DNA of 64,000 nucleotides from Chitinophaga pinensis (GCA_945860225.1 CAMAPT010000007.1:62001-126000); one strand, 5' to 3'. Shown: positions 35,015 to 45,070, numbered from the stretch's first letter. Notes: generated by a model from the letters alone, not told the origin. Translations and numbers: made by a program.

Positions 35015-35845
35015 ATGAAGAAAATATTAGTAACAACTGATTTATCGAATAATTCTAAATTAGGGATTCAATTTGCTATTCAACTAAGTTTACAAATACC
35101 ATGTAAATTGGCATTTTATCATGTATTTACTGGCATCGAATATAACAGTTGGAATATTGGGAGCCAAGATAATATACATTTTGACAAGGTAAAAAGATTA
35201 AAAAAATTTATTCAAAAAGTATATGAACGTGCGGATTTAAAACCTTCTGATAAATTAAATTGTATTGTTGAATCAGGAATTGATACCGAGTCAACTATTT
35301 TAAACTATCTCAAAAATAACGCATACGATTATCTTTGTGTAAGCACAAAAGGTGGAGGTTTAATGAAAAAAATACTTGGAACCACCACCTCTATGCTTAT
35401 CCAGCATTCTCCTATCCCTGTATTCGTGATTCCAAAAAAGTATAAGTCTAAACCGATAGATGTTATTTGGTTTGCGTCTGATTTAGCAAATCTTAACACT
35501 GAACTACCGATGGTTAAAAAAGTTGCAAAACCATTAAACGCAGAAATTCACCTCTATCATTACGATTATTTGATTGAAGTAGAAGAAATAAGAGCTAATT
35601 TAAATCAAATTGCATTAAAATATATTGCTAAAGGTATTTACTTTCACTTTCGAAAAATGGAAGTAGGGAATACCTTATCCGAATTATTACAAAAAGACTT
35701 ACATAAATCTAAACCAGAATTACTGATACTTTTCACCCATCAACATAAAGATTGGTACACACGTTTTTTTTTGCCAGATAATACAAAGGAAGTGATATTT
35801 GACACCAAAACTCCTCTTCTGATTTTCAAAAAAACAGAATTTTAG
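35015..35845 (+). CDS. Universal stress protein, tandem UspA domains
   Basis: The 276-residue protein has two UspA-like halves. The first ends with V-S-T-K-G-G-G-L-M-K-K-I-L-G-T-T-T, a form of the nucleotide-binding loop; the second half is degenerate and lacks it. It is cytoplasmic. It is only distantly like the Usp of the sulfur locus at 6338-7174. No operon partner is obvious. Confidence 0.85.
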   Translation: MKKILVTTDLSNNSKLGIQFAIQLSLQIPCKLAFYHVFTGIEYNSWNIGSQDNIHFDKVKRLKKFIQKVYERADLKPSDKLNCIVESGIDTESTILNYLKNNAYDYLCVSTKGGGLMKKILGTTTSMLIQHSPIPVFVIPKKYKSKPIDVIWFASDLANLNTELPMVKKVAKPLNAEIHLYHYDYLIEVEEIRANLNQIALKYIAKGIYFHFRKMEVGNTLSELLQKDLHKSKPELLILFTHQHKDWYTRFFLPDNTKEVIFDTKTPLLIFKKTEF

Positions 35846-35993
35846 ATCCAATCCTGAACCATAACCTATTTTCTTAAATCAAGAAACAATTATATATTTT
35901 TTGTTTTTTAAAATCATTCCCGTCTCGTTTTAATTGGTAATTTTAGTAGTCGGAATTTTAGGATTTTTTCAGCCTAAGAAACCATTTTTTTCG

Positions 35994-37310
35994 ATGAATG
36001 ATTTTACACCATATATAGAACGTGACCGAAAGAATTTTTGGATTGTATTGTTTATTTTTTTTTCAATTTTTATCAATTCATTCGTTTTTTTTAAGGAGCC
36101 CTTTGAATTTTACATTGGCTACTTGGTATATATTTTTCTTCTTCCTGGGTTTATCATTAAATACAAATTTAACCGCAATTTGATTTTTATTTTTTTGACC
36201 CTTTTTTTAGTTGGTATCGTAGGTATTTTAACCGGTAATAATACCTCTTCTCAATTTCTTAAAGTATACTTAGGCGTTTTTTTTTCGTACTTATTTTATT
36301 ACTACGTTGTTTTTGAATTAGATTTTGATATTGAACAATTATTTAAATGGTATCTTAAAGGAGCATATTTTGCATCCATAATCGGAATATTTCAATTTAT
36401 TTCGTTTTTACTAAATTTCAAGCCCGGTTTCCGTTTATTTTATTTATTCAATAAATGGGGAATTGCTCCCGGTGGAACTTTTGGTATACGAATAAACTCT
36501 GTTTTTTCGGAACCTACTCACTTAGGCGCAGCTTTATCGGCAGCCTTTTTTGTTTCCGTTTATAATCTTTTCAATTCTAAAACATTCTACTTATCCAAAT
36601 TTCAAAGTCTCGTTATCATCATTGTATACCTTTTATCTTTTTCCGGACTTGGACAATTAGGTGTTTTTTTGACTCTTATATTTATATTAATAAGTTATGG
36701 TTTTATAAGATATCTATTCATTATTATTCCTATTTGCATCATTTTATTCAATTTCCTGTTCAATAATGTATCTGAATTCAGATCGAGATACGAAGGATTA
36801 ATCAGTATGTACACAACTGGGAAATTTGAATTAGGTAAAACACATGGTTCATCATTTATTCTTTACAATAATTATCATGTAGCCTTGGAAAATTTTGAAA
36901 ATAATTTTCTTTTTGGGTCAGGATTAGGCTCACATCTTATTGCTTTTGACAAATATTCATTAGCAAAAGACTTCAAAACAGTGGGCTTTAACCTAAATGG
37001 AGCAGATGCCAACTCAATGTTATTACGTTTAATTTCTGAAACCGGTATGTTCGGAGTATTAATTTTCTTGGTAATTATATTTAAATGTTATGTAAAAAGA
37101 GATGTCGAAAATTTAAGTTACCACTGGCTCATTAGCAATGCTTTACTTATTTTGATTTTGTTAAATTTATTTCGTCAGGGGCACTATTTCCTGAATGGAT
37201 TTCCTTTTTTTGTTATTCTTTATTATTTCAATTCTGTTTCTTACAAGAACTACTTTATTGAAGAACAACCCATATTGGTTGAAACAGAAAATCAGCGCGT
37301 TGAATCGTAA
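35994..37310 (+). CDS. O-antigen ligase/polymerase-like membrane protein
   Basis: The polytopic membrane protein (438 residues from ATG 35994; a TTG at 35934 would add 20) has about ten hydrophobic helices. The motif N-S-V-F-S-E-P-T-H-L-G-A-A-L and the large loop after N-N-V-S-E-F-R-S-R-Y-E-G resemble Wzy/WaaL-type O-antigen polymerases and ligases. G-S-G-L-G-S-H near residue 310 is the conserved post-loop motif. It likely acts in polysaccharide polymerisation or attachment, but no glycan genes are next to it. The start is uncertain. Confidence 0.7.
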   Translation: MNDFTPYIERDRKNFWIVLFIFFSIFINSFVFFKEPFEFYIGYLVYIFLLPGFIIKYKFNRNLIFIFLTLFLVGIVGILTGNNTSSQFLKVYLGVFFSYLFYYYVVFELDFDIEQLFKWYLKGAYFASIIGIFQFISFLLNFKPGFRLFYLFNKWGIAPGGTFGIRINSVFSEPTHLGAALSAAFFVSVYNLFNSKTFYLSKFQSLVIIIVYLLSFSGLGQLGVFLTLIFILISYGFIRYLFIIIPICIILFNFLFNNVSEFRSRYEGLISMYTTGKFELGKTHGSSFILYNNYHVALENFENNFLFGSGLGSHLIAFDKYSLAKDFKTVGFNLNGADANSMLLRLISETGMFGVLIFLVIIFKCYVKRDVENLSYHWLISNALLILILLNLFRQGHYFLNGFPFFVILYYFNSVSYKNYFIEEQPILVETENQRVES

Positions 37311-37311
37311 A

Positions 37312-37356
37312 AAAGATAAAGCCTCCAAAGGAAAATATCCCGGAGGCTTTATCTTT
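37312..37356. terminator. Bidirectional terminator between membrane protein and coaE
   Basis: AAAGATAAAGCCTCC and GGAGGCTTTATCTTT pair perfectly over 15 bp around a 15-base loop, between two convergent genes. Confidence 0.85.
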
Positions 37357-37384
37357 AACTCACATAAAGACTTTTATAAGATAT

Positions 37385-37969
37385 TTAAGCACTTTTTTTT
37401 AGGGTGTCCATAATTTGCGTAACCTGCGGCAGTATAGGTTCTATTTGATCGTTTGTAATAACGAAATTAGCCAAAGGAATTTTATGTTCATCTGTCCATT
37501 GTGTTTTCATCCGTTTCAGTACATCGGCTTTTGTGACAGCATTTCTTTTTATAACCCGATCAATTTTTAATTTTTCGGGAGCAATTACTAAAACAGTATA
37601 ATCTAAAGTTTTGAAACTTCCGGTTTCAAATAAAATGGCACTTTCTTTTACAATGATAGTTTCTGGTGATTGTTTTGATTGAAATAGCTTAAAATCTTCA
37701 TTAACGGCCGGATGAATAATGGCATTTAATTGAAATAATATATCTCGTGTTGAGAAAACTTTTTGAGAAATAAACGCTTTGTTAAGTTCATTGCGACTCA
37801 AATAAGCTTCTTTTCCTAATAGTTTAACAACTTGTTTTTTGACGTCTGAATTGAAGTACACTTCTTTAGCTCGTTCATCTGAATTATAAATGGCACATCC
37901 CATTGTTTCAAATACCTTAGCTACTGTGGTTTTACCACTTCCTATTCCTCCTGTTAATCCTATTACCAT
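37385..37969 (-). CDS. coaE: Dephospho-CoA kinase
   Basis: The 194-residue P-loop kinase begins V-I-G-L-T-G-G-I-G-S-G-K-T-T, followed by G-C-A-I-Y-N-S-D and I-I-H-P-A-V. It phosphorylates the 3'-hydroxyl of dephospho-CoA, the last step of CoA synthesis. Its start overlaps the stop of the YbbR-like gene by one base, within the cluster nusB-pabA-DUF1573-yajC-ybbR-coaE. Confidence 0.95.
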   Translation of the reverse strand: MVIGLTGGIGSGKTTVAKVFETMGCAIYNSDERAKEVYFNSDVKKQVVKLLGKEAYLSRNELNKAFISQKVFSTRDILFQLNAIIHPAVNEDFKLFQSKQSPETIIVKESAILFETGSFKTLDYTVLVIAPEKLKIDRVIKRNAVTKADVLKRMKTQWTDEHKIPLANFVITNDQIEPILPQVTQIMDTLKKSA

Positions 37970-38934
37970 TATTTGTAAATTAAATATGAAATATTATTTG
38001 GTTCTGTTTTTAATATAGTTACTTCCGATGGAACTTTTACCAGTTCAACTTTTAAATGTGATTGTTTAGCTTTTAAATGGTCGTAATTTACAACTGCCTT
38101 AAAAGAACTTGCTGAAATGGTTTCGTAGGCTTTCATAGCTACCAAATAAGTTATTGTCACAAATTTAGGCAATAATTTTATAGTTTTATTATCTGTGTTA
38201 TTCATGACCTGAATTGGTATCTGAATGGTAGCTTCTGTTAGTTTATCTACCGTAAAACTCACTTGGACATCTTTTACATGATAGCTGATTGATGAATATG
38301 GTTTTTTGAGTAATACAGGTGATGAAAAGTTCTGATTTATTCCTTTCAAATTTAGGAAATACGTATATACAGTATCCATTTTTTTTAAGTCGGCACTATC
38401 TCCTGTCACACTCACATAGGCCGGAGAGATGACTGGTTTGGAAATAATAGAATAACCGGGTTGACACTTGACTTTTAAATTTGCCCTAACAGGCAATAAT
38501 TTAGTATTTCCTTTATTGGAAGAAAAAAACAATGTATCAGGGCGTATTTTTAAAATATCAACATCAAAATTAATAGCCTGTTTTATATTTAAGTTCCCAT
38601 TGCTAATGGAGTAAGCTTGAGACTTCGCATTATTTTTCAAACTATTAAAATCTAAAATGATGTCATCGGTGTTTTTTTTGAGCGCAATAAAAATAAGTTT
38701 TAACCCACTCGCTTTAATTTCAACATCTAAATATTCTGGCAATTCTCCAATAATTAATTTATTGGCGGGTAGATTTAAAAATTTAACAGGAATATGTAGC
38801 GTGTATTTATAGTTTTTGTTCAAAGTATGCACCACCCATAAAAGCGATGCAATACCTAGACAAACTAAGAATGTTCCAATTTTTTTATTTAACAATGATC
38901 GCCTGATGCGTTTAATAGCAGGTGAGGATTTCAT
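37969..38934 (-). CDS. YbbR-domain membrane-anchored protein
   Basis: The 321-residue protein has one N-terminal membrane helix (about 20-38) and several YbbR-like beta units outside the membrane. Examples are I-P-V-K-F-L-N-L-P-A-N and V-S-V-T-G-D-S-A-D-L-K-K-M-D-T-V, the latter a YbbR unit end. YbbR proteins (CdaR) control diadenylate cyclase in Firmicutes; in Bacteroidota the role is less clear. It lies between yajC and coaE, a conserved order. Confidence 0.85.
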   Translation of the reverse strand: MKSSPAIKRIRRSLLNKKIGTFLVCLGIASLLWVVHTLNKNYKYTLHIPVKFLNLPANKLIIGELPEYLDVEIKASGLKLIFIALKKNTDDIILDFNSLKNNAKSQAYSISNGNLNIKQAINFDVDILKIRPDTLFFSSNKGNTKLLPVRANLKVKCQPGYSIISKPVISPAYVSVTGDSADLKKMDTVYTYFLNLKGINQNFSSPVLLKKPYSSISYHVKDVQVSFTVDKLTEATIQIPIQVMNNTDNKTIKLLPKFVTITYLVAMKAYETISASSFKAVVNYDHLKAKQSHLKVELVKVPSEVTILKTEPNNISYLIYK

Positions 38935-39022
38935 ATCCGAGTAATCATTGTGTTATTAGTCGTTAACATGTATGGACCTGTTATCTTCTATTTTTTGTAT
39001 CGTTTAGGAACGTAAAATTGTT

Positions 39023-39349
39023 TTAAACGGTTTGGTTTAAGGTAGATGTGGCGTCCTGAGAAACGGCATTCTTGGAAATTTTCATTTTTGAGCCATCTTC
39101 TACAGCAATAATAATTGTTCCATCATCATTTAGTTTGGTAATAGTTCCATAAATACCACCAATAGTCAATATTTTGTCATTAACTTTTAATGCTTCGATA
39201 TATTTTTTGGTTTCTTTAGCTTTTTTCATTTGAGGTCTAATCATGAAAAAATAAAATACCACAACAATTAATACTAAAGGTATAATTTGCGCGATAGGAT
39301 TTCCTCCTTGTTGGGCTCCACCGCCCATTAAAATTACCAGGTTGTTCAT
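39023..39349 (-). CDS. yajC: Preprotein translocase subunit YajC
   Basis: The 108-residue protein has one N-terminal membrane helix (about 20-38), the motif F-Y-F-F-M-I-R-P-Q-M-K-K and the SH3-like part G-D/N-D-K-I-L-T-I-G-G-I-Y-G. YajC joins SecDF in the Sec export complex. Confidence 0.95.
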   Translation of the reverse strand: MNNLVILMGGGAQQGGNPIAQIIPLVLIVVVFYFFMIRPQMKKAKETKKYIEALKVNDKILTIGGIYGTITKLNDDGTIIIAVEDGSKMKISKNAVSQDATSTLNQTV

Positions 39350-39463
39350 ATGTGTTTTTTAAGTGTTGGTTTATGTTTGTTTTTTTAATAGCGGCGAATA
39401 TACAAAATCTGAATTGATGTTAATAGATGAATTTCATCTGTTTATACATGTTTATGTACAGAA

Positions 39464-39946
39464 TTAATGCGCTGTTGGTAGTTGGTTAGGATTAGCACTA
39501 GTAGGTACTATAATATTGGCTTTTATGTAAATAATTTTAGTGCTTGGTTCGCAATTGGTAACTAAGGTTACTGTTTTTTCTACCATGCCTGATTTGCCTT
39601 CGCTTGAAAAAACAACATTAACTACCGCTTCTTCGCCGGGTAAAATAGGTTTTTTAGGATATTCTGGAACGGTGCACCCGCAACTGCCATTTGCAGATGA
39701 TATAATTAGGTTCGCTCCGCCGGTATTTTTGAATTTAAAAGCATGAGAGACTTTTTCACCTTGACTAATTCTGCCAAAATCATGTGTTTCTTGTTCAAAT
39801 TTAATATCGGGCAAATCTGAATTTGAATTCCCTTCCGCAGATTTGGTGTTAATCACATCGTTAGTCGTTATTTCTGTATTATTTGTTTGATTGCAGCTTG
39901 TCAAAAAAAGAATCGTGAAGCTGATGAGTAAGTAGGTAATTTTCAT
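39464..39946 (-). CDS. DUF1573 lipoprotein
   Basis: The 160-residue protein has a lipoprotein signal with lipobox F-L-T-S-C (Cys18) and a DUF1573 (ASPM-SPD-2-Hydin-like) beta-sandwich: H-D-F-G-R-I-S-Q-G-E-K-V-S-H-A-F-K-F-K-N-T-G, then S-C-G-C-T-V-P-E. The C-G-C site is conserved across the family. The exact function is unknown; it always stands in the nusB-yajC neighbourhood in many Bacteroidota. Confidence 0.9.
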   Translation of the reverse strand: MKITYLLISFTILFLTSCNQTNNTEITTNDVINTKSAEGNSNSDLPDIKFEQETHDFGRISQGEKVSHAFKFKNTGGANLIISSANGSCGCTVPEYPKKPILPGEEAVVNVVFSSEGKSGMVEKTVTLVTNCEPSTKIIYIKANIIVPTSANPNQLPTAH

Positions 39947-39974
39947 GTTGTGGTTAATTAGGAAATTAGGATTG

Positions 39975-39982
39975 CAAATTTA
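39975..39982 (-). promoter_or_regulatory. -7 box before the DUF1573 gene
   Basis: On the minus strand TAAATTTG matches TAnnTTTG, 29 bases before the ATG. No TTG is found at -33, so the promoter is tentative. Confidence 0.4.
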
Positions 39983-40043
39983 AATTTATTTGTTGCTCTT
40001 TGATATAGTGCTTTGTTTTTATAATTCGAAAAGTTCAAATTAA

Positions 40044-40610
40044 TTAGTTTTCAATCCAATTTCGAATTATTGTTTCTCCATATTCAGATAAAATAGATTC
40101 AGGATGAAATTGTACGCCTTTGATGTCATGAGTTACATGTTTTAAAGCCATGATGTGATTAGATTCATCTAAAGCGGTAATCTGCAAACTATTCGGTAAA
40201 TTATTAGTATCAACTACCCATGAATGATATCGACCTACCTGAAATGTTTTAGGACAATTTTTAAAAATGGAATCTTCGTTAATAATAGATATTGGTGTGG
40301 CAAGTCCATGAAAAACCGTATTTAAATTTTTCAATTGTCCTCCGTAGGCTTCACCTATGGCTTGCATTCCCAAACAAACACCTAATATGCTTTTTGCAGA
40401 ACCAAATTCTCGAATCAATTGCGGCATGATTCCGGCATCTTTAGGAAGTCCCGGCCCTGGAGAAAGTAGTATTTTATCGTATTGATGAATAGCATTTAGT
40501 TCTATTTGGTTGTTTCGAACCACATCAAATGCTACATTACTTACCTTTTCAATTAAGTGAACTAAATTGTAAGTAAAACTGTCGTAATTATCAAGTACCA
40601 ATAATTTCAT
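40044..40610 (-). CDS. pabA: Glutamine amidotransferase of aminodeoxychorismate/anthranilate synthase
   Basis: The 188-residue class I amidotransferase starts L-V-L-D-N-Y-D-S-F-T-Y-N-L and has S-P-G-P-G-L-P, the nucleophile in G-V-C-L-G-M-Q-A-I-G and the His/Glu pair in Q-F-H-P-E-S-I. It provides ammonia to PabB for folate or TrpE for tryptophan; the two cannot be told apart from sequence. No pabB or trpE is adjacent, which favours a PabA or shared role. Confidence 0.88.
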   Translation of the reverse strand: MKLLVLDNYDSFTYNLVHLIEKVSNVAFDVVRNNQIELNAIHQYDKILLSPGPGLPKDAGIMPQLIREFGSAKSILGVCLGMQAIGEAYGGQLKNLNTVFHGLATPISIINEDSIFKNCPKTFQVGRYHSWVVDTNNLPNSLQITALDESNHIMALKHVTHDIKGVQFHPESILSEYGETIIRNWIEN

Positions 40611-40708
40611 GGCTAATCATTAAACAGTATCAATAGGTTTAAAAGTATCAGGATATTTTGTTCGGCTTCACATAAAGGTTATTTGAATTAATAAACTATT
40701 AAATTCAA

Positions 40709-41650
40709 TTATTTACCCTCCATTAATCCTCTTCCGGTTTTTTGTATTTTATCTGTACGTTTTAAATCGGCTATGATTTTATCCAGTACGCCATTTATAA
40801 ATGTTTTGCTGTTAGGAGTACTGTATTCTTTCGAAATATCAATGTATTCATTGAGAGATACTTTTACAGGAATATTACTTAGATAAATAAATTCGGCTAG
40901 AGCCATTTTCATTAAAAGCACGTCCATCGCTGCAATTCGGTCTAATTCCCAATTCTTCGTTTTCTCGTCAATCATTTGATCGAATTCCTTATCACTCACA
41001 ATTGTTTTTCTGAATAATGTGGAAATAAAGTTTTTGTCATCTTCTGCGTCTTTGTATAGTGGCAGTAGGCTGATTTTCCCTGAAAAATTTTCAAAAGTTC
41101 TCAATACCATCGAGAATGCACCAAATGTATCATCGGCCCAATGCATATTTCTGTCTTCGAACAAATGGTTTAATAAGTCGTGTTCATAAAGAAATTCAGT
41201 AGCCACAGAAATTAAGAATTGCTTATCTTCTTTCGGAGAAGGGGTTTCGGAAGCCATATAATTTTTATAGAGCTCAGTATTTCTTAATTCTGAATAAAGT
41301 TTTCGAACTAAATCGAAATCATTTTGCCATGAAATTTTACGGTTGTTTACCTCTTTTTTAAGTTCTTCACTTCTTGAAAGGGATACTAATAGCACATTTT
41401 CAATAAATCTCAAATTAGGCTCTAAGTCTTCTTTACTTGGCAATCGTTTGTTTTTATTTTCTTCTATAACTAAATGTGCAGTATGATGTATATCGGTCAA
41501 TAAAACTAGGATATAATCATATAATTCATAAATCTTGTCTAAACTCTTAAATAATTCTCTTTCGTGAAAACCTATATCCGGTTTTTCGTGCTGAAAATAA
41601 GAATAAAGGGATTGCATGGTTTTGATGCGAAGGTAGCGTCTATTTAGCAT
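40709..41650 (-). CDS. nusB: Transcription antitermination factor NusB (long form)
   Basis: The 313-residue protein is twice the length of E. coli NusB. The NusB fold is at the C-terminal end (about 190-300: W-E-L-D-R-I-A-A-M-D-V-L-L-M-K-M-A-L-A-E-F, then S-L-N-E-Y-I-D-I-S-K-E-Y-S and F-I-N-G-V-L-D-K-I). The N-terminal 180 residues are helical and typical of Bacteroidota NusB. It acts with NusE in rRNA transcription. Confidence 0.92.
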   Translation of the reverse strand: MLNRRYLRIKTMQSLYSYFQHEKPDIGFHERELFKSLDKIYELYDYILVLLTDIHHTAHLVIEENKNKRLPSKEDLEPNLRFIENVLLVSLSRSEELKKEVNNRKISWQNDFDLVRKLYSELRNTELYKNYMASETPSPKEDKQFLISVATEFLYEHDLLNHLFEDRNMHWADDTFGAFSMVLRTFENFSGKISLLPLYKDAEDDKNFISTLFRKTIVSDKEFDQMIDEKTKNWELDRIAAMDVLLMKMALAEFIYLSNIPVKVSLNEYIDISKEYSTPNSKTFINGVLDKIIADLKRTDKIQKTGRGLMEGK

Positions 41651-41822
41651 AAAGAACGGTAGTTTAGAGGTTTTTTAAGAAGTTAGCCATTGGTTTAGGA
41701 AAGTGAATTACATGTATTTACTTACATCTCAAATTCGGCGCTAATTTAGGATTTATTTGGCTACAAAAAATTTTTAACTCATAATAAAATATCAAATTCA
41801 ATGACTAAATTCGTTTTCCGTT

Positions 41823-42950
41823 TTGATTAAAATCACCAAATATATCCTATTGTTTATACCGCTGTGGTGTTTTTCTCAGAAAAAGATAACAGGTACTAAG
41901 GATTTTTACTTAAAAGTGGCACCTACTTATGGTTTTGTATTCGAACATAAAAGTGCCATTGGTAATTTGGTAAAAGGATATATTCCTGGGGTAGAAATTG
42001 ATTTAGTGAAACCGACCAATGGTTGCAAACATTGGCATTTGGAGAATAATTTTCCTGAAATAGGGTTGTCATTCAATTATATTAGTTTTGCCAATCCGCA
42101 GCAGTTGGGGCACTGTTTTGCCCTATCTCCTTATGTCGAAATTCCTTTAAATAAAAAGGAAAGAGCTATGAGACCAGTACTTCGTGTTTGCTGGGGATTA
42201 TCTTATTTAACAAAAAAATTTGATATAGATGAAAATCCAAAAAATATTGCCATAGCGAGTCATTGGAATACTTATGTGCAATGGAAGGTTTTGTGGCATT
42301 TAAATGTAAACGATAAGGTGCGTTTGGAACCTGGCTTATCTTTTGCCCATGCTTCCAATGGTCGATCCCAGGTACCTAATTTAGGATTAAACATTGTGTC
42401 ACTCAATTTGGGTATTACTTATAAAATGAATGGTAATATCATAAAATCTCCATTAACTGATACCAATTCTGTTTGGCCTTCAAAACACGAAATGTTAATT
42501 TGGAACGTATACGGATTTAATGAACATGAACCACCCGGTGGCCCGAAGTATTTTTCTACTACATTGGGTATAAATTACTATTATAACCTGAGAAATACTC
42601 ACAAATGGGGTGGGGGTATTGATGTGTGTTACGACACTCAAAATTTTTATCATCTCGAAACATCCGGTAATCCCGCAAACAATTGGACAGATATATTACA
42701 GTTAGGCGTGAAGGCCTGCTATGCTTATAATATTGGAAGAATAAGTTTACCTATAGAAATGGGTTATTATGCTATCTCTAAACCCAAGGAAGACGGTCCT
42801 ATTTTTCATCGCATCGGTATCAGACATTATTGCAAAAATGGTCTTATGTTTAATTTTTCGTTAAAATCACATTGGGCTGTAGCTGCGCATTTTGATTATG
42901 GTATAGGCTATCGTTTCAGTATCAAAAAGAAAAAGATTGATGCGTTGTAA
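41823..42950 (+). CDS. PagL-like lipid A deacylase (acyloxyacyl hydrolase)
   Basis: The 375-residue outer membrane protein has a signal peptide (I-L-L-F-I-P-L-W-C-F-S) and a beta-barrel pattern. The active-site segment F-A-H-A-S-N-G near residue 180 carries the His and Ser of the PagL family, which removes the 3-O acyl chain of lipid A. A second barrel-like region follows, so the protein is about twice the size of PagL; this long form is common in Bacteroidota. The only plausible start is TTG 41823, since no ATG occurs before the barrel. The DUF2807 gene overlaps its end. Confidence 0.82.
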   Translation: MIKITKYILLFIPLWCFSQKKITGTKDFYLKVAPTYGFVFEHKSAIGNLVKGYIPGVEIDLVKPTNGCKHWHLENNFPEIGLSFNYISFANPQQLGHCFALSPYVEIPLNKKERAMRPVLRVCWGLSYLTKKFDIDENPKNIAIASHWNTYVQWKVLWHLNVNDKVRLEPGLSFAHASNGRSQVPNLGLNIVSLNLGITYKMNGNIIKSPLTDTNSVWPSKHEMLIWNVYGFNEHEPPGGPKYFSTTLGINYYYNLRNTHKWGGGIDVCYDTQNFYHLETSGNPANNWTDILQLGVKACYAYNIGRISLPIEMGYYAISKPKEDGPIFHRIGIRHYCKNGLMFNFSLKSHWAVAAHFDYGIGYRFSIKKKKIDAL

Positions 42951-43677
42951 AATTTTGTTTTTTATGGTTTGTGCCATGGCTTTATTTTCTTGTAAGAGAG
43001 AAAATTTATGCGATTGCCTTACATCTACAGGACCAACTAATGTGATTTATCGAAATGTCAAAAATTTTAATTCCATTGTTTTGGAAGATAAGATGGATCT
43101 TTTTTTAACACAAGGGCCTAATTATGAAGTGAGGGTAGAGGCAGGAGCAAATATGCAAAGACTTATTAAAACTGAATTAGATGGAGAAACGTTAAAAGTT
43201 ATGAACGACAATACTTGTAATTGGGTAAGGGGTTACAATCATTCTATTAAAGTTTATGTAACAGCTCCTTATTTTAAATACATTAAGCATGCCGGTTTGG
43301 GAACTATGCAGAGTTTAAATACCATCGTTCAGGACGAAATAACAGCAAGAAATGAAAATTCTGGAGATTTAAGACTAAATGTAAATGTTCAAAAAGTAAC
43401 AGGAAGTTCGCATGGAAATGGCGACACTTACTTAACAGGACAAACTCATCAACTGGCTTACGATTACGTGGGTACTAATTATTTATTTGCCTCAGAACTT
43501 GAAGTGAAAAATTACATGTATCTGCATTCCGTTACTATTGGTCATTCACATATAAAGGCTCCTGAAAACGGATTAATGGATATTATTATCGAAAAAGCAG
43601 GTAATGTATATTATTCCGGTAATCCCAAAACTATTAATTTAATACGTAGAGGAAAAGGCCAATTAATCAAAGAATAA
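42940..43677 (+). CDS. Head GIN (DUF2807) lipoprotein
   Basis: The 245-residue protein has a lipoprotein signal (A-L-F-S-C, lipid Cys near 18) and a DUF2807/head-GIN beta-helix repeat domain (F-N-S-I-V-L-E-D-K-M-D-L-F-L-T-Q-G near the start). Such proteins are surface or periplasmic and of unknown role. It overlaps the PagL-like gene by 11 bases and is co-transcribed. A TTG one codon upstream is less likely as a start. Confidence 0.85.
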   Translation: MRCKILFFMVCAMALFSCKRENLCDCLTSTGPTNVIYRNVKNFNSIVLEDKMDLFLTQGPNYEVRVEAGANMQRLIKTELDGETLKVMNDNTCNWVRGYNHSIKVYVTAPYFKYIKHAGLGTMQSLNTIVQDEITARNENSGDLRLNVNVQKVTGSSHGNGDTYLTGQTHQLAYDYVGTNYLFASELEVKNYMYLHSVTIGHSHIKAPENGLMDIIIEKAGNVYYSGNPKTINLIRRGKGQLIKE

Positions 43678-43753
43678 ATGCAGTTTATTTTTTTTAAGAA
43701 AATTAAACATGTATTTTCATTCAGCTTTGTTAATTTAACAGACTACTTGAAAA

Positions 43754-45070
43754 ATGTGCGCGCAAGTTATGATGGATTTTAGACAATTTTTTTTCTGTTT
43801 CTGTTTGTTGGTTTCTTTCAATTCATTGTTTTCACAAGATGATTATGTGAACGATCGGAGATTGAGGTACGAGGATTGGATTTATCTTCCAAACATTAAA
43901 ACGGTTCAACTGCATGAATCGTCGTTTGAATCGAATCCGGCTATCTTACCATTGAATGCAACAGAGCAGTTAGAATTGAGTTTTGATGACTTAGATGCCG
44001 ATAAAAAAGATTATGCGATTAGCTTTGTGCATTGTAATGCTAATTGGGAGCCATCTGATTTAGTTCATTCAGAATATATGAACGGTTTTTTTGAAGCCAA
44101 TATCCTGAATTTTGCTTACTCCTTAAATACCATTCAAAAATATACCCATTATTCTATTTTGTTTCCTCAGGCTAATATGCAATTTACCAAAACTGGTAAT
44201 TATATGGTTTATGTGTATGAGGATAATGATAAGTCAAAAATAGTTTTAACTAAGCGGTTTATGATTTATGAAAATAAAATAACCGTATTGACTAATTTAA
44301 GACAAGCGATTGGTAATGATGAACAATTTGAAAAACAACACATCGATTTTACTTTAATTAATAGCCAATACGAGCTGACAAATCCTTATTCAGATTTAAA
44401 GATTGTGATATCTCAGAACAACAGATGGGATAACATAGTAACTGCTATCAAACCAACATTTGTTGAACCCCGTCAAATTACTTATTCCATGAATGAAGAA
44501 TCAACGTTTAATGGAGGTAATGAATTCAGGTATTTCGATTCTAGGTCATTACGAACCTATACAGAACGAGTGAACCATATTTACCGAGATAGTTTAAATA
44601 TCTCTCATATCGAACTAAAAAAAGACGAATTGCGGATATTTAATCAATATGTTTTTTATAATGATTTAAACGGTGGTTATCTTATTCGTAATAAAGATAT
44701 GGTTGGAAGTCCGGAAACGGAGGCTGATTATGCTTGGGTTCATTTTTTTATTCCGTATGAGAACACCCAGGGAACCGGAAATTTTTATGTGTTAGGGAAA
44801 TTAACCGAATGGCGTTTGAGTCCGACTAACCGAATGGTGTATAATGCCGATAAAAAAGGCTATGAGTGCGATTTATATATTAAACAAGGTTATTATAATT
44901 ACAGTTATGTGTATTTAACCGATAATAAAAAAGGTGGCGATGAAACCATGACAGAAGGGAATCATTGGGAAACGGAAAACGATTATGTGATTTACGTTTA
45001 CCACCGACAAAGAGGAACCTATTATGACCAGTTAGTTGCTGTTAAACGATTTAATTCGTCTAGGAAATAG
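43754..45070 (+). CDS. T9SS Plug-type protein (DUF5103)
   Basis: The 438-residue protein has a signal peptide (hydrophobic residues about 10-26) and a DUF5103 layout: Y-E-D-W-I-Y-L-P-N-I-K-T-V-Q-L, then D-Y-A-I-S-F-V-H-C-N-A-N-W-E-P-S-D-L, and a conserved end with Y-D-Q-L-V-A-V-K-R-F-N. DUF5103 proteins act as the periplasmic plug of the SprA translocon in type IX secretion. ATGs at 43769 and 43772 are alternative starts. Its last 11 bases overlap the convergent LRR kinase gene. Confidence 0.85.
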   Translation: MCAQVMMDFRQFFFCFCLLVSFNSLFSQDDYVNDRRLRYEDWIYLPNIKTVQLHESSFESNPAILPLNATEQLELSFDDLDADKKDYAISFVHCNANWEPSDLVHSEYMNGFFEANILNFAYSLNTIQKYTHYSILFPQANMQFTKTGNYMVYVYEDNDKSKIVLTKRFMIYENKITVLTNLRQAIGNDEQFEKQHIDFTLINSQYELTNPYSDLKIVISQNNRWDNIVTAIKPTFVEPRQITYSMNEESTFNGGNEFRYFDSRSLRTYTERVNHIYRDSLNISHIELKKDELRIFNQYVFYNDLNGGYLIRNKDMVGSPETEADYAWVHFFIPYENTQGTGNFYVLGKLTEWRLSPTNRMVYNADKKGYECDLYIKQGYYNYSYVYLTDNKKGGDETMTEGNHWETENDYVIYVYHRQRGTYYDQLVAVKRFNSSRK